In this document: positions 61,424 through 64,000 of the stretch, piece after piece
Numbering within the stretch: the stretch's first letter is position 1
Layout: each line of letters starts with the position of its first letter
Origin: Litchfieldia alkalitelluris
Lineage (GTDB): Bacteria; Bacillota; Bacilli; Bacillales; Bacillaceae_L
Length of the DNA stretch: 64,000 nucleotides
NCBI RefSeq assembly: GCF_002019645.1
Contig: NZ_KV917374.1
Span: 3,670,696 to 3,734,695 of the forward strand
Direction: 5' to 3'
Made by a program: the position numbers and the translations under genes
The notes under the pieces: model-generated
Seen by the model: the letters and a program-made list of their open reading frames with translations, nothing else
Told to the model about the DNA's origin: nothing
Databases searched by the model: none

Positions 61424-63589
61424 TTAAACATGTTGAGCATTTGTGTTCGTATTCACTGCAAATAAATTCTTTTCTTTTCCTTCAGCCAACCACAAAATAT
61501 TAGTTACTCCTCGAGGATAATACTTACTCCCTGTAATTTCTCCTGAAATAATTTGATCACTCCAGCTCCATACTGATAATGTAGGATGGGTTAACCATTC
61601 AACATGAGCAGCATCCGCTTTTGCTCCTCTTTCATCCCATTCAAATCCAAGGATTTCTCGGGCAATAAATTGGCTTAAATAAATTTTACTCAACCATGAG
61701 TTATTACTTGTAGAGGAAATCTTCCACCCGCCATCTTCAAATAAACAAACTCCATCAACTAATACCGTATTTAAATGAGTTGTTAATACTTCAAGATATT
61801 TGCTGAATCTACCATTAGGATCAAGGGCTTCCTGACAATTTGTGAAATATGGGAAAATTAACCCTTCGATAGCTGGGATAATCTTTGAATCATTCCCTTC
61901 ACCAACAACTGCTGGAATATAACCTTCAGGAGTAATAAAGTTACTGATTGTATTTGCACATTTTTCAGCTTGTGATCCAGCTTGTTTTGAAAGATCTGTT
62001 AATCCTTGATCTAAGAAAAGTTTCTCAAGCGCAAGATATGAAGCCCAACACTTACCTGCCATATATATATTGTTACGTGCTTGCCCTAACGAAACATCAA
62101 GGCTATCATAAGTCGTAATTTCCGCTCCACCCATACAGCGAGTAGAGTCTAAGCCCATGATTCCATTTCTTTCTTCCGCAACTGGATGATCACGATTTAA
62201 CATACTTTCGAAGCATTGTTCAAAAATAGTTAGATTCGCTTTCAACCATTCTTCATCTTTAGTTTGTTCATAATAAACAGCACCACATAATATCCAGTTT
62301 ACAAGTTGTTCATGTGTCATATGTGAGAAACAACCATCTAATCCGTATAATTCATATGAAGAATACTCTGGTCTTGAGATCGTATTTGCAACACCCATAT
62401 CATGTGTAAAGCTAAGTCCACCTGGATATACCTTGTCATCATTTGGAAAACGCACACCATCTTGGTAGCTAAATCGCTTGACGAACATGTCTAACTCATT
62501 TTTGACAGTCCAAGGATTCATCTTTAATTCAAAGAACAGTTGATCGACAGTTAAATCGAACGTGTTCATCATTCGATATTCACCCTCATTAACTACCCAG
62601 AATGGCTCTCCATCATTGTCTAGCAACTGAGTGCACCCATAATAGCTTCGAATAGAATGAGCTAATTGGAATTTTTGATCATCTGATAAATGGTCTGCTT
62701 GTGAAACAAGGTTATTAGCATTCATTGCACGCTCGGCAATTTGTTCAAAATGATTTAAAGCGTACTGTGAAACAGCTTCGATATCTTTAAAGAAACGAGT
62801 ATAATAATAACTTGTATCTAATCCCGCCGTAACAAGTCCACCTCGATAAAAGCTTATTGCAAATTTGTAAGTCTTTACCTCACCAGCTGGAACATCCATA
62901 ATTATTGCTCCAATAGGTCCGAGGCCAAATGTCCAATTTTCTTCAAATGGAGTTGTTAAAATATTCTCCAAGCTAAAATGTAGAGCAGATTTAACATCTG
63001 AATCCGCCGAGGTCAAAGATGTTAGTCGCCCTTGCCCTATTCCTGCAATCCCATCAAGAGTATCATCCATTCTTCTCATCGAACTATAAACATCACTGCC
63101 TTCATACCCAAAGAAAGCCCTACGTGATTTTTCACCATTAGAGTTATCAATCGTAAGCTCAGCAAGTACTGCAGGTACTATAGTCATTTTTAAATCTTCT
63201 TCTGATGCATTCGCTGGATCTGGAACAGATTGAGCTTGAGAATAAACTCTAAAGGTTAAGTCTCCTGCTTTCCAAGTATCCGTTCCAAGTTGGAAATCAC
63301 GTTGAATTTTTTCATTAGCAAATGGGAAAATAATTTTTGGTTTATCTTGATCCGGATCTGGATTTTCAATATCATATCGTTTACTTTCATCTTCACTATA
63401 ATCAAAAAACGGAAGTGCTTCATAGATGCCTTCTTGGTCAGAAGATTCAACACCAATAAAAACATTTTTCTTTGGTGATCGACCAAGTTCCAAGTCTAGT
63501 CCACCACCACTACCTGGAAATCCAAGAGTAAAACTTGAAAACGAACCTATTGGTGAATGATGTGCATTAAAAAAGATATTTTTCGGCAT
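61424..63589 (-). CDS. GH52 beta-xylosidase
   Basis: 721 residues, intracellular. It matches the Geobacillus stearothermophilus XynB2-type GH52 family along its length: start MPKNIFFNAHHSPIG, then TDTWKAGDLTF, the nucleophile Glu in WVVNEGEYRMMNTFD near 335, and the acid Asp in GAEITTYDSLDVSLG near 495, ending near YPRGVTNILWL. It cleaves xylose from the non-reducing end of xylo-oligosaccharides. GGGG lies before ATG 63589. Upstream is a xyl-type operator and a cre site, and a sugar ABC permease gene. Confidence 0.95.
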   Translation of the reverse strand: MPKNIFFNAHHSPIGSFSSFTLGFPGSGGGLDLELGRSPKKNVFIGVESSDQEGIYEALPFFDYSEDESKRYDIENPDPDQDKPKIIFPFANEKIQRDFQLGTDTWKAGDLTFRVYSQAQSVPDPANASEEDLKMTIVPAVLAELTIDNSNGEKSRRAFFGYEGSDVYSSMRRMDDTLDGIAGIGQGRLTSLTSADSDVKSALHFSLENILTTPFEENWTFGLGPIGAIIMDVPAGEVKTYKFAISFYRGGLVTAGLDTSYYYTRFFKDIEAVSQYALNHFEQIAERAMNANNLVSQADHLSDDQKFQLAHSIRSYYGCTQLLDNDGEPFWVVNEGEYRMMNTFDLTVDQLFFELKMNPWTVKNELDMFVKRFSYQDGVRFPNDDKVYPGGLSFTHDMGVANTISRPEYSSYELYGLDGCFSHMTHEQLVNWILCGAVYYEQTKDEEWLKANLTIFEQCFESMLNRDHPVAEERNGIMGLDSTRCMGGAEITTYDSLDVSLGQARNNIYMAGKCWASYLALEKLFLDQGLTDLSKQAGSQAEKCANTISNFITPEGYIPAVVGEGNDSKIIPAIEGLIFPYFTNCQEALDPNGRFSKYLEVLTTHLNTVLVDGVCLFEDGGWKISSTSNNSWLSKIYLSQFIAREILGFEWDERGAKADAAHVEWLTHPTLSVWSWSDQIISGEITGSKYYPRGVTNILWLAEGKEKNLFAVNTNTNAQHV

Positions 63590-63658
63590 TTTATCCCCAA
63601 CTTTCTTGATAATTATTAAAGATCATAGATAACTAATAATCTAGTTTGTATTCCAATA

Positions 63659-63689
63659 AACTTAGTTTATCACACAAACAAACTAAGTT
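63659..63689. promoter_or_regulatory. xyl-type operator (XylR-like)
   Basis: AACTTAGTTT (63659-63668) and AAACTAAGTT (63680-63689) are perfect inverted half-sites with 11 bases between. The core TTAGTTT...AAACTAA matches the XylR operator pattern known from Bacillus and Geobacillus. It overlaps the presumed promoter of the GH52 gene. No xylR gene is in the window. Confidence 0.75.
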
Positions 63690-63698
63690 ATATATTTT

Positions 63699-63712
63699 TT
63701 TAAGCGTTTTCA
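63699..63712. promoter_or_regulatory. cre (CcpA) site upstream of GH52
   Basis: Minus-strand TGAAAACGCTTAAA matches 13 of 14 positions of the cre consensus TGWAARCGYTWNCW; it lies on the promoter-distal side of the xyl operator. Confidence 0.7.
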
Positions 63713-63766
63713 ATAATTTGTTTTTGTATATAAAAATAGACAATGAAGTATTCTTGTAATGTAATT

Positions 63767-63807
63767 GAACATACCACTAAATAAAACTGCTATCTACTGG
63801 TATGTTC
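63767..63807 (-). terminator. 10-bp inverted repeat after the permease gene
   Basis: GAACATACCA pairs with TGGTATGTTC; the loop is 21 bases and no T run follows, so terminator activity is uncertain. Confidence 0.4.
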
Positions 63808-63842
63808 AGAATTACAACTATGAAAATATAATTTAAATTCTA

Positions 63843-64000
63843 TTAACCTTTAACAGATCCTGCTGCAATTCCTTCTACAATTCGATTACTTAAGAAGAAG
63901 AACGCAATCAAGATAGGTATGATACTAATCATTAACGTTGCACCAATTGCACCCCAATCGGTTGCATATTGTCCGATAAAGTTTTGAATACCAACGGTTA
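63843..64000 (-). CDS. Carbohydrate ABC transporter permease, C-terminal end only
   Basis: Minus-strand translation from the window edge gives AVGIQNFIGQYATDWGAIGA, a membrane segment and then NRIVEGIAAGSVKG before the stop. This is the C-terminus of MalG/LplC-type inner-membrane permeases of sugar ABC transporters. Its place beside GH52 and GH43 genes suggests xylo-oligosaccharide import. The rest of the gene and the transporter lie outside the window. Confidence 0.85.
   Translation of the reverse strand, partial: TVGIQNFIGQYATDWGAIGATLMISIIPILIAFFFLSNRIVEGIAAGSVKG

Overview
The window comes from the chromosome of a low-GC, endospore-forming Bacillaceae bacterium (Bacillus or a close genus). 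Evidence: AGGAGG-type ribosome binding sites, many TTG/GTG starts, an SspH-type spore protein, three YjcZ-type mini-proteins, a CotF-like coat protein, YhaM-, HelD- and RecQ-type genes, and Bacillaceae palindromic repeats. No tRNA or rRNA gene was seen.

Layout. 1-7.7 kb: a truncated sensor kinase, a structured RNA with a perfect sigma-A promoter, an M42 peptidase, two membrane proteins, then a noncoding interval of about 650 nt that looks like a large structured RNA, and small proteins. 7.7-9.8 kb: palindromic repeats and a lone moaA. 9.9-15.7 kb: spore coat gene, recQ, two YjcZ genes, a YhaM-like nuclease, a gamma-carbonic-anhydrase/DUF421 pair. 15.7-27.6 kb: a preQ1 riboswitch in front of a VUT transporter, cardiolipin synthase, oxidoreductase, membrane proteins, permuted papain-like enzyme, BASS transporter, ABC ATPase, HAD phosphatase and a VOC protein without a normal start codon. 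27.6-29.2 kb: two tiny genes, repeats and an eight-unit minisatellite. 29.3-42.9 kb: C39 peptidase, two dehydrogenases, a broken acetyltransferase, an apparently surface-anchored nuclease, sspH, helD, lipase, ClC, and an operon holding homologues of aminoglycoside nucleotidyltransferase ANT(4') and chloramphenicol phosphotransferase. 43-45.4 kb: repeats, one of which is split by an IS110-family element. 45.5-53.8 kb: metabolic genes. 53.8-64 kb: GH127, topB, DUF2161, GH43, GH52 and the end of a sugar ABC permease. This last block reads as arabinoxylan/xylo-oligosaccharide use, with a xyl-type operator and catabolite (cre) sites.

Most interesting: (1) the large RNA at about 5.24-5.88 kb on the minus strand, closed by an interrupted 12+7 bp long-range stem, with an extended -10 promoter just upstream and a strong terminator just downstream; (2) the IS110-family insertion, whose 3' noncoding region carries two loops matching its own target site and its own end junction, as expected of a bridge RNA; (3) a 140-bp palindromic repeat family with compensatory base changes in two stems; (4) three copies of a roughly 240-bp element built of four hairpins; (5) two genes whose best start codon is AUU.
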